A stretch of 10,582 nt of DNA from Lachnospiraceae bacterium (GCA_019423745.1 JAHZAV010000057.1:1-10582), one strand, 5' to 3'. Shown: positions 1 to 7,295, numbered from the stretch's first letter. Made by a program: numbers and translations. Notes: generated by a model from the letters alone, not told the origin.

Positions 1-24
1 GAAGATTGGGAAGGAATGAGAAGG

Positions 25-49
25 CAGTGCCGAAGGGCACTGTTTTTTT
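25..49 (+). terminator. Intrinsic terminator of an upstream gene
   Basis: A perfect 7-bp stem (CAGTGCC at 25-31 and GGCACTG at 36-42) closes on a GAAG tetraloop and is followed by seven T (43-49). This is a canonical rho-independent terminator on the plus strand. A TGA at 17-19 in frame 2 could be the stop of the upstream gene, whose last codons would lie at 2-16, but that is too short to identify. Confidence 0.88.
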
Positions 50-71
50 GTGCGAATTGTGTGCGAATTGT
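50..71. repeat. Tandem duplication of an 11-base unit
   Basis: The unit GTGCGAATTGT occurs twice back to back (50-60 and 61-71), directly after the terminator T-run and running into the left arm of the inverted repeat. No function can be assigned; a local duplication by slippage is the simplest reading. Confidence 0.75.
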
Positions 72-121
72 AGTCTGACACGTAACAAAGTTGAAAAGTG
101 TTACGTGTCAAACTGTAATTT
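65..121. repeat. Long inverted repeat, possible operator or RNA hairpin
   Basis: A perfect 12-base inverted repeat (TGACACGTAACA at 76-87, TGTTACGTGTCA at 99-110) encloses an 11-base spacer. The symmetry continues outward with one mismatch (75/111): AGT/ACT at 72-74 and 112-114, GT/GT at 70-71 and 115-116 (two G-U pairs if read as RNA), AATT/AATT at 66-69 and 117-120, and a further G-U at 65/121. The folded RNA would have about 22 pairs. No T-run follows, so it is not a simple terminator. It lies between the upstream terminator and the promoter of the transporter gene. It could be a regulator binding site, a structured RNA, or a small dispersed palindromic element. Function unknown. Confidence 0.8.
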
Positions 122-160
122 ACCCTGTGTAAAATTGATAAACACGCTTAATGTAAAACA

Positions 161-169
161 TGTTATAAT
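161..169 (+). promoter_or_regulatory. Extended -10 promoter for the transporter operon
   Basis: TGTTATAAT at 161-169 is a perfect TATAAT with the TGn extension. No good -35 lies at 17 bases; TTGATA at 135-140 is 23 bases away, too far for a standard sigma-A promoter, so the extended -10 is probably what counts. Transcription would start near 176, about 30 bases before the chosen start codon. A short near-palindrome, ATGT-AAA-ACAT (151-161), abuts the -10 and could be a repressor site. Confidence 0.6.
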
Positions 170-205
170 AAATTGCGACAATAAAGTAAAGGAATGGGAA
201 GACAA

Positions 206-1546
206 ATGAAAGAAAAGCAAAAAAATGAACGAGGTGAATTTCGGACTCGTCTGGGATTCATTATAGCATGCGTTGGCTCAGCTGTCGGGATGGGAAATAT
301 ATGGATGTTCCCTTATCGTACAGGTGAATTTGGAGGGGCAGCATTTTTGATTGCCTACTTTATTTTTGTTATTTTACTTGGATTTTCCGGCGTCATTGGT
401 GAGATGGCTTTTGGAAGAAGTGTGAAATGCGGCCCAATTGGGGCATTTACAAATGCAATGGAATTGCGCTTTGGAGAAAAAGGCCGTATTCCAGGTAAGG
501 TAATTGGAATGATTCCGGTAATTGGATCATTGGGAATTGCAATTGGATATTCGGTTGTAGTGGGATGGTTTTTAAAATATCTTTGGGGAACCATTTCCGG
601 TGAGCTGATGCAGGCAGAAGATATGGGTGCCTATTTTGGAAATCTTGCTGTCGATTTTGGAAGTATAGGTTGGCACTTTCTTGGATTGGTGATTACATTT
701 TCTATTATGATTATGGGAGTCAGTAAGGGGATAGAAAAAATGAATAAATTTATGATGCCCATATTTTTTATCTTCTTTATCCTGTTGCTGATACGGGTGA
801 TTATGCTTCCAGGTGCATCGGAAGGGTATCGGTATATGTTTATTCCCAGATGGGAAGAGCTTGGAAATATCCAGACATGGGTTTATGCGCTGGGGCAGGC
901 TTTCTTTTCTCTCTCCTTAGCCGGATCGGGAACGATTGTTTACGGAAGTTATCTGAAAAAAGATATTGATGTTGTCAGCTGTGCCGGAAAGATTGCTTTG
1001 TTTGATACTTGTGCAGCTTTATTAGCGGGTATGGTTGTTATACCGGCAGTTTTTGCCTTTGGATTGGATGTGGGAAGTGGTCCTCCGCTTATGTTCATTA
1101 CCCTTCCGGTTGTATTTCAACAACTTCCATTCGGAGCTTTATTTGCTGTAATTTTCTTTATTGCAGTTATTTTTGCAGCAGTAACATCACTTATGAATCT
1201 TTTTGAAACACCAATTGAAGCACTGCAAAGTGAGTTGAAACTGTCAAGGGCAACAGCAGTTTGTATTGTAGCTTTGATTGCAGCAGCGGTAGGCGTGTTT
1301 ATTGAAAGCGGAGATGCTGTAGGTGCATGGATGGATGCAGTCTCTATCTATATTATCCCATTGGGAGCGCTCATTGCAGCAGTGATGTTTTTTTGGATTT
1401 GTCCAAAAGGATATGCAAGAGAACAGATTCAGATGGGAAGAAAGAAAAAGGTTGGAAAATGGCTGGAGCCAGTGACGAAGTATTTATTTGTGGGAATAAC
1501 ATTTGCAGTTTATGTTTTAGGAATCTTTTTTGGAGGAATTGGCTAA
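206..1546 (+). CDS. Sodium-dependent transporter, NSS (LeuT-like) family
   Basis: Product of 446 residues, the normal size for bacterial neurotransmitter:sodium symporters, which import amino acids or related amines using a sodium gradient. TM1 carries the family signature (residues 16-36, GSAVGMGNIW then FPY), followed by the GEFGGAAF loop and TM2 ending in GEMAFGR. The half-unwound TM6 is seen as GQAFFSLSLAGSG (230-242), and TM7-TM8 holds FITLP and TSLMNLFE, the region of the sodium sites. Eleven hydrophobic segments can be counted, as in most bacterial members. The substrate cannot be read from sequence. ATG 206 is preferred over the in-frame ATG at 194: the resulting N-terminus (MKEKQK) is typical of the family, GGGAAG lies just upstream, and ATG 194 has no room for a ribosome binding site. 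Likely cotranscribed with the LtaS-like gene 27 bases downstream. Confidence 0.93.
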   Translation: MKEKQKNERGEFRTRLGFIIACVGSAVGMGNIWMFPYRTGEFGGAAFLIAYFIFVILLGFSGVIGEMAFGRSVKCGPIGAFTNAMELRFGEKGRIPGKVIGMIPVIGSLGIAIGYSVVVGWFLKYLWGTISGELMQAEDMGAYFGNLAVDFGSIGWHFLGLVITFSIMIMGVSKGIEKMNKFMMPIFFIFFILLLIRVIMLPGASEGYRYMFIPRWEELGNIQTWVYALGQAFFSLSLAGSGTIVYGSYLKKDIDVVSCAGKIALFDTCAALLAGMVVIPAVFAFGLDVGSGPPLMFITLPVVFQQLPFGALFAVIFFIAVIFAAVTSLMNLFETPIEALQSELKLSRATAVCIVALIAAAVGVFIESGDAVGAWMDAVSIYIIPLGALIAAVMFFWICPKGYAREQIQMGRKKKVGKWLEPVTKYLFVGITFAVYVLGIFFGGIG

Positions 1547-1573
1547 TAGCAAAGAGAATACGGTAGGAAATGT

Positions 1574-3625
1574 ATGAAAATGAAAGAGAAAATACGAAGT
1601 GTAAGAAAAAATGAGTTGGCAGTTGCTGCCATCATAGCTTTTATTGAAGTTGTATTCCATATTTATATGGGATTGGATATGAAATATTTTATCCTATTTT
1701 TCATTTCTGCCGCATCTTTTGGAATGTTGTGCACAGCGATTTTATATTGCTTTCCAGAAAAAATATCAAAAATTGCCGGCATGGTTATTATTGTTTTACT
1801 GTCCGTTATTTTCGGAGCAGAATGTCTGTGTAAAGAGATTCTTCAGCAATACTATCAAATTGTAAGCGGAATGGAAACAGCAGCAGGAAATCATCTTATG
1901 GATTATAATGCTGCTGTGCAGGAAGCCTTGATGATACATATTCCAGGGCTTTTTCTGATGGTTGTTGTTCCAATTGGGTGTTATATTAGTTTGCATCTTC
2001 GTATTAAGGTCCAGGAAGATAAGAAAAAACCTCAATTTTTCATGGCAGGGATCTGTATGGCAGTAGCAGTGATTTTGCATCTCCTTATGCTTGCTGTGAT
2101 TTTTCTTTTTCCATGGAAAGGGGATTTTACTCCAGACAAACTTTATCAGACAGATACGCATACGGAAGATCAGGTTGAACAGTTAGGAATGCTTACCATG
2201 CTTCGGCTGGATATTAAACATAGTATATGGGGAACTTCCGGAGCAGATGCTCCTGATATTCAGGAAGAAGCAGAGGAAACATTGAACAGTCAGGAGACGC
2301 CGGCAGAAGAATATTATCCTTATAATGAAATGGAAATCGATTTTTCTGCTTTGCAGGCGACAGCCGAGACAGAAGATGCAGCATGGCTGAGCGAATATTT
2401 CAGCAGTTTGACTCCTACCAGGCAAAGTGAATACACGGGCATGTTTGAAGGCTATAATGTAATTTTTATTACAGCAGAAGGATTCAGCGGCTATATGATT
2501 GATCCCGAGCTGACACCCACGCTTTATAAACTTTCCACAGAGGGATTTGTGTTTGAAAATTTTTATTCTACCTTACATTTTACCAGTACTTCTGGCGGAG
2601 AATTTCAGAATATGACAGGGCTTTATCCGAAGGCCGCTTTTCCAGTCAGTATGACAGAGACAGGGGAACAGGGAACGAGTCTTCCATTCACATTGGCAAA
2701 CCGCTTGAATCAAGAGGGGTATACATCGATTGGATATCATTTTAATGAAAATATGTACGGACGGGAATTATCACACCCCAATCTAGGATATGAATGGAGA
2801 CAGGCAGATGCCTGCACAAGACCTGTAACCAAGGAAACAGATGAAAGTGGACATGAATATTGGCCGCAGTCTGATGATTATATGATTGAACAGTCTTTTG
2901 CAGACTATGTAGATAAAGAGCCTTTTAATATTTATTATCTTACGTTGAGCGGACATCTTCCATATGGATTTGACAGTAATGAGATGTCAAAAAGAAATCA
3001 GGAAGCTGTGGCAAATTTACCATATTCCGATAAGACAAAGGCATATATTGCAGCAGGATTAGAACTTGAAAAAGGGATGACAAGATTAATTGAAAATCTT
3101 GAAGCAGCTGGAATTGCTGATCATACGTTAATTGTGATGGCTCCGGATCATATTCCTTATTCGGATCTGGATATTCTTGAAGAACTGGAAGGTCGTTCCT
3201 TTGGAAGAGAATCATTGGAAATGCTGGATGAGCAGAATATCGATTTTGATGTGTACAAAAATACATGGATTTTGTGGTCGGCCAGTATGGAAGAGCCGAT
3301 TGTAGTAGATAAGCCGTGTTCACAGGTAGATATTCTTCCTACCCTTTTGAATCTGTTGGGAGTCGAATATGATTCTCGTATGCTGGCTGGAACAGATGTT
3401 ATGTCAGAAACAGATCCGGTAGTAATCTTTTTCTCTAATTCGTGGCTTACCAAAAAAGGTACCTATGACCGATACACAGGCACCTTCACATTAGCAGATG
3501 GTGTTGCAATGAGTAGTGAGGACCAGAATGTTTATGTGGAAAATATGAAATATCTGGTGGATTGCAGACTGCGCCTCGGGCAGCTGATTATTGAAAATAA
3601 TTATTATAGTAAAGCAATTCCTTAA
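1574..3625 (+). CDS. LTA synthase family membrane-anchored sulfatase-fold enzyme
   Basis: Product of 683 residues with the LtaS layout: five N-terminal membrane segments (about 13-31, 37-57, 66-84, 122-141, 156-180), an acidic linker (about 190-285), then an extracellular alkaline-phosphatase/sulfatase-fold domain. LtaS enzymes transfer glycerol phosphate from phosphatidylglycerol to build lipoteichoic acid on the outer face of the membrane. Predicted metal and catalytic residues are E302 (in FITAEGF), a nucleophile Thr in HFTSTSGGEF (T339, matching the GKTSD Thr of LtaS), and D525-H526 (MAPDH). H389 (GYHFNEN, with R397) and H451 (TLSGHLPY) match the substrate-pocket residues. All key positions are present, so the enzyme is probably active. 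Family membership is firm, but the polymer or head group transferred is not. AGGAAA at 1565-1570 sits close to ATG 1574; ATG 1580 two codons later is equally possible. The stop overlaps that of pflA on the other strand. Confidence 0.9.
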   Translation: MKMKEKIRSVRKNELAVAAIIAFIEVVFHIYMGLDMKYFILFFISAASFGMLCTAILYCFPEKISKIAGMVIIVLLSVIFGAECLCKEILQQYYQIVSGMETAAGNHLMDYNAAVQEALMIHIPGLFLMVVVPIGCYISLHLRIKVQEDKKKPQFFMAGICMAVAVILHLLMLAVIFLFPWKGDFTPDKLYQTDTHTEDQVEQLGMLTMLRLDIKHSIWGTSGADAPDIQEEAEETLNSQETPAEEYYPYNEMEIDFSALQATAETEDAAWLSEYFSSLTPTRQSEYTGMFEGYNVIFITAEGFSGYMIDPELTPTLYKLSTEGFVFENFYSTLHFTSTSGGEFQNMTGLYPKAAFPVSMTETGEQGTSLPFTLANRLNQEGYTSIGYHFNENMYGRELSHPNLGYEWRQADACTRPVTKETDESGHEYWPQSDDYMIEQSFADYVDKEPFNIYYLTLSGHLPYGFDSNEMSKRNQEAVANLPYSDKTKAYIAAGLELEKGMTRLIENLEAAGIADHTLIVMAPDHIPYSDLDILEELEGRSFGRESLEMLDEQNIDFDVYKNTWILWSASMEEPIVVDKPCSQVDILPTLLNLLGVEYDSRMLAGTDVMSETDPVVIFFSNSWLTKKGTYDRYTGTFTLADGVAMSSEDQNVYVENMKYLVDCRLRLGQLIIENNYYSKAIP

Positions 3626-4377
3626 AAGGCGTGAAGTATTTCTTTTGCTTTTTTAATCTCTTCAGCTGAAGGAGGATTTATATTTTCTAAAGAATAGGGA
3701 ATTCCCAGTTCTTTCCATTTATAAGTTCCAAGCGTGTGGTAGGGTAAAACCTCCACACGTTTTACATTTTTAAGGGTATGTATAAATGCAGCCATATCCA
3801 TCATATCCTGTATATCGTCTGTAACGCCAGGAACAAGGACGTGGCGGATCCATACCGGTATGTTTTTTTCAGAAAGAAAGTGAGCAAGAGTCAGGATGTT
3901 TTCATTTGTAAATCCTGTTAGAGATTTATGCCGTGTGGGATTCATCTCCTTTAAATCTAAAAGGACCAAATCAGTATCCATCATTAGCTGATTAAATTTT
4001 TCAAAAAAAGGTTCTGCCGTAGTAAAAGGGGCTCCAGAAGTATCAAGCACAGTATGGATCTTTTTTTCCTTAGCAAGACGAAAGAGGGAAAGCAGGAAAT
4101 CAATCTGCAAAAGAGGTTCCCCTCCGCTGACAGTGATTCCGCCTTCCGTGCCCCAATAAGGACGGAACCGCAGTGCTTTTTCAATCAGTTCTTCAGGAGT
4201 CTGTAAAGAAGCAGAAGGTGCCTTTTGAATATCGCTCTGCCAGGTATCCGGGTTGTGGCAGAAACGGCAGCGCAGGGGGCATCCCTGGAGAAAAATCAGA
4301 AAACGTATGCCGGGACCATCCACAGAAGCAAAGCTTTCTGTGGAATGGATCAGGCCCTGTATTTTATACTTACCCAT
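3622..4377 (-). CDS. pflA: Pyruvate formate-lyase activating enzyme (radical SAM)
   Basis: Product of 251 residues, the usual length. PflA uses a [4Fe-4S] cluster and S-adenosylmethionine to abstract a hydrogen from the C-terminal glycine of PflB, creating the glycyl radical. The radical SAM motif CxxxCxxC is at C33, C37 and C40 within GCPLRCRFCHNPDTW, preceded by SVDGPGIR, which is diagnostic for glycyl-radical activases. The SAM-binding GGE is at 85-87 (TVSGGEPLLQ), followed by DTSG (112-115), DLK (141-143) and RHVLVPG (178-184). There is no extra ferredoxin-like cluster insert, which favours PflA over activases of other glycyl radical enzymes. Start at 4377, four bases after the pflB stop; GGAAG within the end of pflB can serve as the ribosome binding site. 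An in-frame ATG at 4395 would overlap pflB and give a non-family N-terminus. The gene is the distal member of the pflB-pflA operon. Confidence 0.95.
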   Translation of the reverse strand: MGKYKIQGLIHSTESFASVDGPGIRFLIFLQGCPLRCRFCHNPDTWQSDIQKAPSASLQTPEELIEKALRFRPYWGTEGGITVSGGEPLLQIDFLLSLFRLAKEKKIHTVLDTSGAPFTTAEPFFEKFNQLMMDTDLVLLDLKEMNPTRHKSLTGFTNENILTLAHFLSEKNIPVWIRHVLVPGVTDDIQDMMDMAAFIHTLKNVKRVEVLPYHTLGTYKWKELGIPYSLENINPPSAEEIKKAKEILHAF

Positions 4378-4381
4378 ATTT

Positions 4382-6634
4382 CTACATTCTTCCATGGCAG
4401 GTTCTGGAAATAACATCCATCTGCTGTTCTTTCGTAAGGTCAATAAATTTAACCGCATACCCGGATACGCGGATTGTAAAGTTGGCATACTCTTCTTTTT
4501 CAGGATGTTCCATCGCGTCAATCAGTTTATCTACACCAAATACATTTACATTTAAATGATGACCTCCCAGAGTGAAATATCCGTCCAGAATGTGGGTCAG
4601 GTTTTCAATGCGTTCTTCCTCTTTATGTCCTAGTGCGTCGGGGTGGATTGTCTGTGTATTGGAGATCCCGTCCAGTGCCCATTCATAAGGAAGCTTGGCA
4701 ACAGAATTAAGAGAGGCAAGAAGCCCGTTTTCCTCCGCACCATAACTTGGGTTTGCTCCAGGGGAAAGAGGTTCTCCGGCTTTTCTTCCATCTGGTAAAG
4801 ATCCCGTTGCCTTTCCGTAAACTACATTTGATGTAATCGTAAGAATAGAAGTAGTCGGTTCTGCATCCCGATATGTATGGTGTTGTTTTAATTTTTTCAT
4901 AAAGGTATGGAGGAGCCACACTGCAATATCATCAGCACGATCGTCGTCATTACCATAACGGGGAAAATCCCCGATAGTCTCATAATCTGTCACAATTCCA
5001 TTTTCGTCGCGAATGGTTCGTACTTTTGCATATTTGATCGCACTTAAAGAATCAACTACATGAGAAAATCCTGCAATTCCGGTAGCAAATGTGCGTCGCA
5101 CATCTGTGTCAATAAGAGCCATTAAAGCTGATTCATAGTAATATTTGTCGTGCATATATTGAATCAGATTAAGAGCATTCACGTAAAGTCCAGCCAGCCA
5201 ACTCATCATACTGTCAAACTTGTGCATAACTTCATCGTAATCAAGATATTCAGAGGTAACCGGACGGCTTTCCGGTCCTACCTGCTCTTTTGTTTTTTCA
5301 TCAATTCCTCCATTAATAGCGTAAAGTAGACATTTGGCAAGATTTGCTCTTGCACCAAAAAATTGCATTTCTTTCCCAGTCTGTGTGGCAGAAACACAAC
5401 AGCAAATAGAATAATCATCTCCCCATATCGGGCGCATCACGTCATCATTCTCATACTGAATGGAACTGGTTTTGATAGAAATATGGGAGGCATAATCTTT
5501 AAACTGTTTTGGAAGGCGGGAGGAATAAAGTACAGTCAGGTTTGGTTCCGGGGATGGTCCCATATTTTCCAGTGTGTGAAGGAAACGATAGTCCGTCCGG
5601 GTGACCATGGAACGACCATCCTGCCCCATACCAGCGACTTCCAGAGTTGCCCATACAGGATCTCCGGAGAAAAGCTGATAGTAAGAAGGAATTCGGGCAA
5701 ATTTTACCATACGGAATTTCATGGTCAGATGATCGATTAGTTCCTGCGCTTCTGTTTCTGTGAGAGTTCCGGCATCCAGATCCCGCTGGATGTAGATATC
5801 CAGAAAAGTGGAGATTCGTCCTACGCTCATAGCGGCTCCGTTTTGGGTTTTGATGGCAGCCAGATAACCAAAATACAGCCATTGTATCGCTTCCTTGGCA
5901 TTTTTAGCAGGCTGGGAAATGTCAAATCCGTACAGAGCAGCCATTTCTTTCATTTGTTTCAGGGCACGGATTTGCTGTGCAAGCTCTTCTCTTTGGCGGA
6001 TAATATCATCGCGCATGGAGCCGTAACCACAGTGATCATAGTCTTGCTCCTTCATAGCGATGAGTAAATCAATACCGTAAAGAGCCACTCGGCGGTAATC
6101 CCCGACAATACGTCCTCTTCCATAGGTATCAGGAAGCCCCGTGATGATTTTATTGTGCCGGGCTTTTTTGATTTCCGGTGTATAAGTGTCAAAGACTCCC
6201 TGATTATGAGTTGTGTGATATTCTGTGAAAAATTTATGCAGTACAGGATTAGGGGTATAACCATTGCAAGTGCAGGCTTCTTCTGCCATACGGATTCCGC
6301 CGAAAGGCATGAAAGCACGTTTTAGTGGCTTATCTGTCTGAAGCCCGACAATTTGCTCTTTATCCTTTAATTTTTCATTGATATAGCCGGGGCCATGGGA
6401 AGTAAGTGTGGATACAACATCTGTATCCATATCTAAAACACCGTTTTTGTCCCGTTCTTGTTTTTGGAGATTTTTAAGCTCTTCCCAGAGAAGCTGTGTG
6501 GATTCTGTAGGTCCTGTAAGAAAGGAAGCATCTCCCTCATAGGGTTTATAGTTGTTCTGAATAAAATTACGTACATTCACTTCTTCCTTCCATAGCCTTC
6601 CCTCAAATCCGTTCCACTGTTCCATTTGCATCAT
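4382..6634 (-). CDS. pflB: Formate C-acetyltransferase (pyruvate formate-lyase)
   Basis: Product of 750 residues, full length for the family. It is a cytoplasmic glycyl radical enzyme converting pyruvate and CoA to acetyl-CoA and formate, the main fermentative pyruvate-splitting step in many anaerobes. The active-site cysteine pair is in CCCVSATQTGKEMQFFGAR (C412-C413, counting the last two of three consecutive Cys at 411-413). The glycyl radical motif is IRVSGYAVKF (721-730), with the radical on G725. Other hallmarks are RAFMPFGGIRMAEEAC, TYGRGRIVGDYRRVALYG and LPDGRKAGEPLSPGANPS. The start at 6634 is fixed by AGGAGG (6648-6643) eight bases upstream; the open frame runs further up, but only through the riboswitch leader. 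Expression should depend on that riboswitch. It is followed at four bases by pflA. The gene is intact, with no missing key residue. Confidence 0.97.
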   Translation of the reverse strand: MMQMEQWNGFEGRLWKEEVNVRNFIQNNYKPYEGDASFLTGPTESTQLLWEELKNLQKQERDKNGVLDMDTDVVSTLTSHGPGYINEKLKDKEQIVGLQTDKPLKRAFMPFGGIRMAEEACTCNGYTPNPVLHKFFTEYHTTHNQGVFDTYTPEIKKARHNKIITGLPDTYGRGRIVGDYRRVALYGIDLLIAMKEQDYDHCGYGSMRDDIIRQREELAQQIRALKQMKEMAALYGFDISQPAKNAKEAIQWLYFGYLAAIKTQNGAAMSVGRISTFLDIYIQRDLDAGTLTETEAQELIDHLTMKFRMVKFARIPSYYQLFSGDPVWATLEVAGMGQDGRSMVTRTDYRFLHTLENMGPSPEPNLTVLYSSRLPKQFKDYASHISIKTSSIQYENDDVMRPIWGDDYSICCCVSATQTGKEMQFFGARANLAKCLLYAINGGIDEKTKEQVGPESRPVTSEYLDYDEVMHKFDSMMSWLAGLYVNALNLIQYMHDKYYYESALMALIDTDVRRTFATGIAGFSHVVDSLSAIKYAKVRTIRDENGIVTDYETIGDFPRYGNDDDRADDIAVWLLHTFMKKLKQHHTYRDAEPTTSILTITSNVVYGKATGSLPDGRKAGEPLSPGANPSYGAEENGLLASLNSVAKLPYEWALDGISNTQTIHPDALGHKEEERIENLTHILDGYFTLGGHHLNVNVFGVDKLIDAMEHPEKEEYANFTIRVSGYAVKFIDLTKEQQMDVISRTCHGRM

Positions 6635-6642
6635 AGGGTGTT

Positions 6643-6648
6643 CCTCCT
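6643..6648 (-). promoter_or_regulatory. Strong ribosome binding site of pflB
   Basis: AGGAGG reads on the minus strand with eight bases to ATG 6634. It decides the start, since the open frame extends upstream to 6856 through non-coding leader. A 6-bp hairpin (GCGAAG at 6674-6669, CTTCGC at 6662-6657, loop AAATTA) sits nine bases upstream of it; the hairpin leaves the site exposed and may shape or stabilise the 5' end of the message. Confidence 0.85.
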
Positions 6649-6721
6649 TTTTCAGGGCGAAGTAATTTCTTCGCAAGATTTTTTGTTCCAATATTGTGGC
6701 CCGAAAGGATGATAAGTTCTG

Positions 6722-6766
6722 TAAATAAAAACGACCATCCGGGCACATTTGATGCCCAGACGGTCG
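6722..6766 (-). terminator. Riboswitch-controlled intrinsic terminator
   Basis: The left arm CGACCGTCTGGGCA (6766-6753) pairs along all 14 positions with TGCCCGGATGGTCG (6745-6732), including two G-U pairs, around a 7-base loop. TTTTTATTTA (6731-6722) follows. The left arm contains the strand needed for the riboswitch pseudoknot, so the two folds exclude one another. Without ligand the terminator should win and stop transcription about 90 bases before pflB. Confidence 0.92.
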
Positions 6767-6820
6767 GCGCTTTCTTCCTATACTTCCTGTGGTCAATTCC
6801 ACTTCCGTCAGTCGTATAAG
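6722..6820 (-). ncRNA. ZTP (pfl-motif) riboswitch with overlapping terminator
   Basis: This leader RNA senses the purine intermediate ZTP/ZMP, which accumulates when 10-formyl-tetrahydrofolate is short. On the minus strand, P1 is CTTATAC (6820-6814) with GTATAGG (6783-6777). P2 is GTGG (6802-6799) with CCAC (6792-6789). Conserved 5' sequence GACTGACGG precedes P2, and the conserved 3' block GCCGACCGTCTGGGC follows at 6768-6754. The expected pseudoknot forms between GACGG (6809-6805) and CCGTC (6763-6759), which are exact complements. The 3' block is also the left arm of a 14-bp terminator stem. Ligand binding should therefore block the terminator and switch pflB on, as known for this class. 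Position upstream of pflB is the classic context that gave the motif its name. Confidence 0.94.
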
Positions 6821-6827
6821 TAATTTT

Positions 6828-6856
6828 ACTATAAACAGCTTTTCAGAGAATGTCAA
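6828..6856 (-). promoter_or_regulatory. pflB promoter
   Basis: On the minus strand a perfect -35 TTGACA (6856-6851) lies 17 bases from a -10 TATAGT (6833-6828). The predicted start, about 6821, is within a base or two of the first pairing base of riboswitch helix P1 (6820), so the RNA would begin with the aptamer itself. This is a strong sigma-A type promoter, implying that regulation rests mainly on the riboswitch. No clear Rex or FNR-type operator was recognised beside it. Confidence 0.87.
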
Positions 6857-6901
6857 GAATTTGGGAAGAAATTTCCGAATCCCTTCTATAACAAATCTCT
6901 G

Positions 6902-7228
6902 CTATACATCACTTTCTACCTGCTGTATTTGTTTCTCCAGATTTTTTTGTCCGTTTTCTGAGAGGCTTGCCAGCAGTTTTTCCATGTTTTCACGTATGAG
7001 AGCAGGATTGTAAGGAATTTCCAGAGCAAAATCACTGTAGGCACGGATTTTCTGGAAATAGAAGGATGCCTCTTTCATCTCCCCGCTTGATCGGCACATT
7101 TGATACATGGTCACGCAGTCCGTTTCATCAACATTTGTACATTCCTTGCAGATCCATTTCCCAAGATAATAGTATGATCCATCTGCTTCATAAATAAATC
7201 CCGGCAGTGATAGTAACTTTTCCAGCAT
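6902..7228 (-). CDS. Hypothetical protein with four clustered cysteines
   Basis: Product of 108 residues, not recognised. It is supported as a real gene by AGGAGG nine bases upstream of ATG 7228, an extended -10 promoter further up, and a good fit between flanking transcription units. The N-terminus is rich in aromatics (GFIYEADGSYYYLGKWICKEC). Cysteines at 27, 30, 38 and 45 (CKEC, then DC and MC) could bind a metal, but the spacing matches no zinc-finger type I can name. The C-terminal third is charged and helical, possibly a coiled coil (about 80-106). There is no signal peptide or membrane segment, so it is probably cytoplasmic. It is on the same strand as pflB with no obvious terminator between, so some transcripts could run into the riboswitch region. 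A functional link to PFL is only positional. Confidence 0.75.
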   Translation of the reverse strand: MLEKLLSLPGFIYEADGSYYYLGKWICKECTNVDETDCVTMYQMCRSSGEMKEASFYFQKIRAYSDFALEIPYNPALIRENMEKLLASLSENGQKNLEKQIQQVESDV

Positions 7229-7259
7229 TTTTCTATACCTCCTATATCTATCTGAAGAA

Positions 7260-7268
7260 AGTATATCA
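7260..7268 (-). promoter_or_regulatory. Extended -10 promoter of the 108-residue gene
   Basis: TGATATACT on the minus strand combines the TGn extension with a TATACT -10 hexamer. No convincing -35 is seen at 17 bases. It lies about 30 bases before the start codon, in the divergent spacer shared with the moaC promoter. Confidence 0.5.
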
Positions 7269-7295
7269 TGGTATCAGGAAGAAAGACATGGAAAC

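Noticed and set aside
135..140. TTGATA as the -35 of the transporter promoter
   Set aside because: It lies 23 bases from the TATAAT, outside the workable range; the extended -10 explains the promoter better.
6..209. Open frame of 67 codons with several cysteines at the start of the window
   Set aside because: It begins with TTG, runs through the terminator, the inverted repeat and the promoter, lacks a ribosome binding site, and ends just inside the transporter gene. It is a chance open frame.
5363..5882. Long open frames on both strands inside pflB
   Set aside because: They overlap the conserved pflB coding region out of frame, have no family resemblance or ribosome binding site, and are shadows.
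6635..6856. Upstream extension of the pflB reading frame
   Set aside because: It passes through the promoter -35, riboswitch and terminator; the strong ribosome binding site at 6648-6643 fixes the start at 6634.
6857..6901. Possible terminator after the 108-residue gene (GGGA...TCCC on the minus strand)
   Set aside because: The stem is short, interrupted and not followed by a T-run; no terminator is claimed there.
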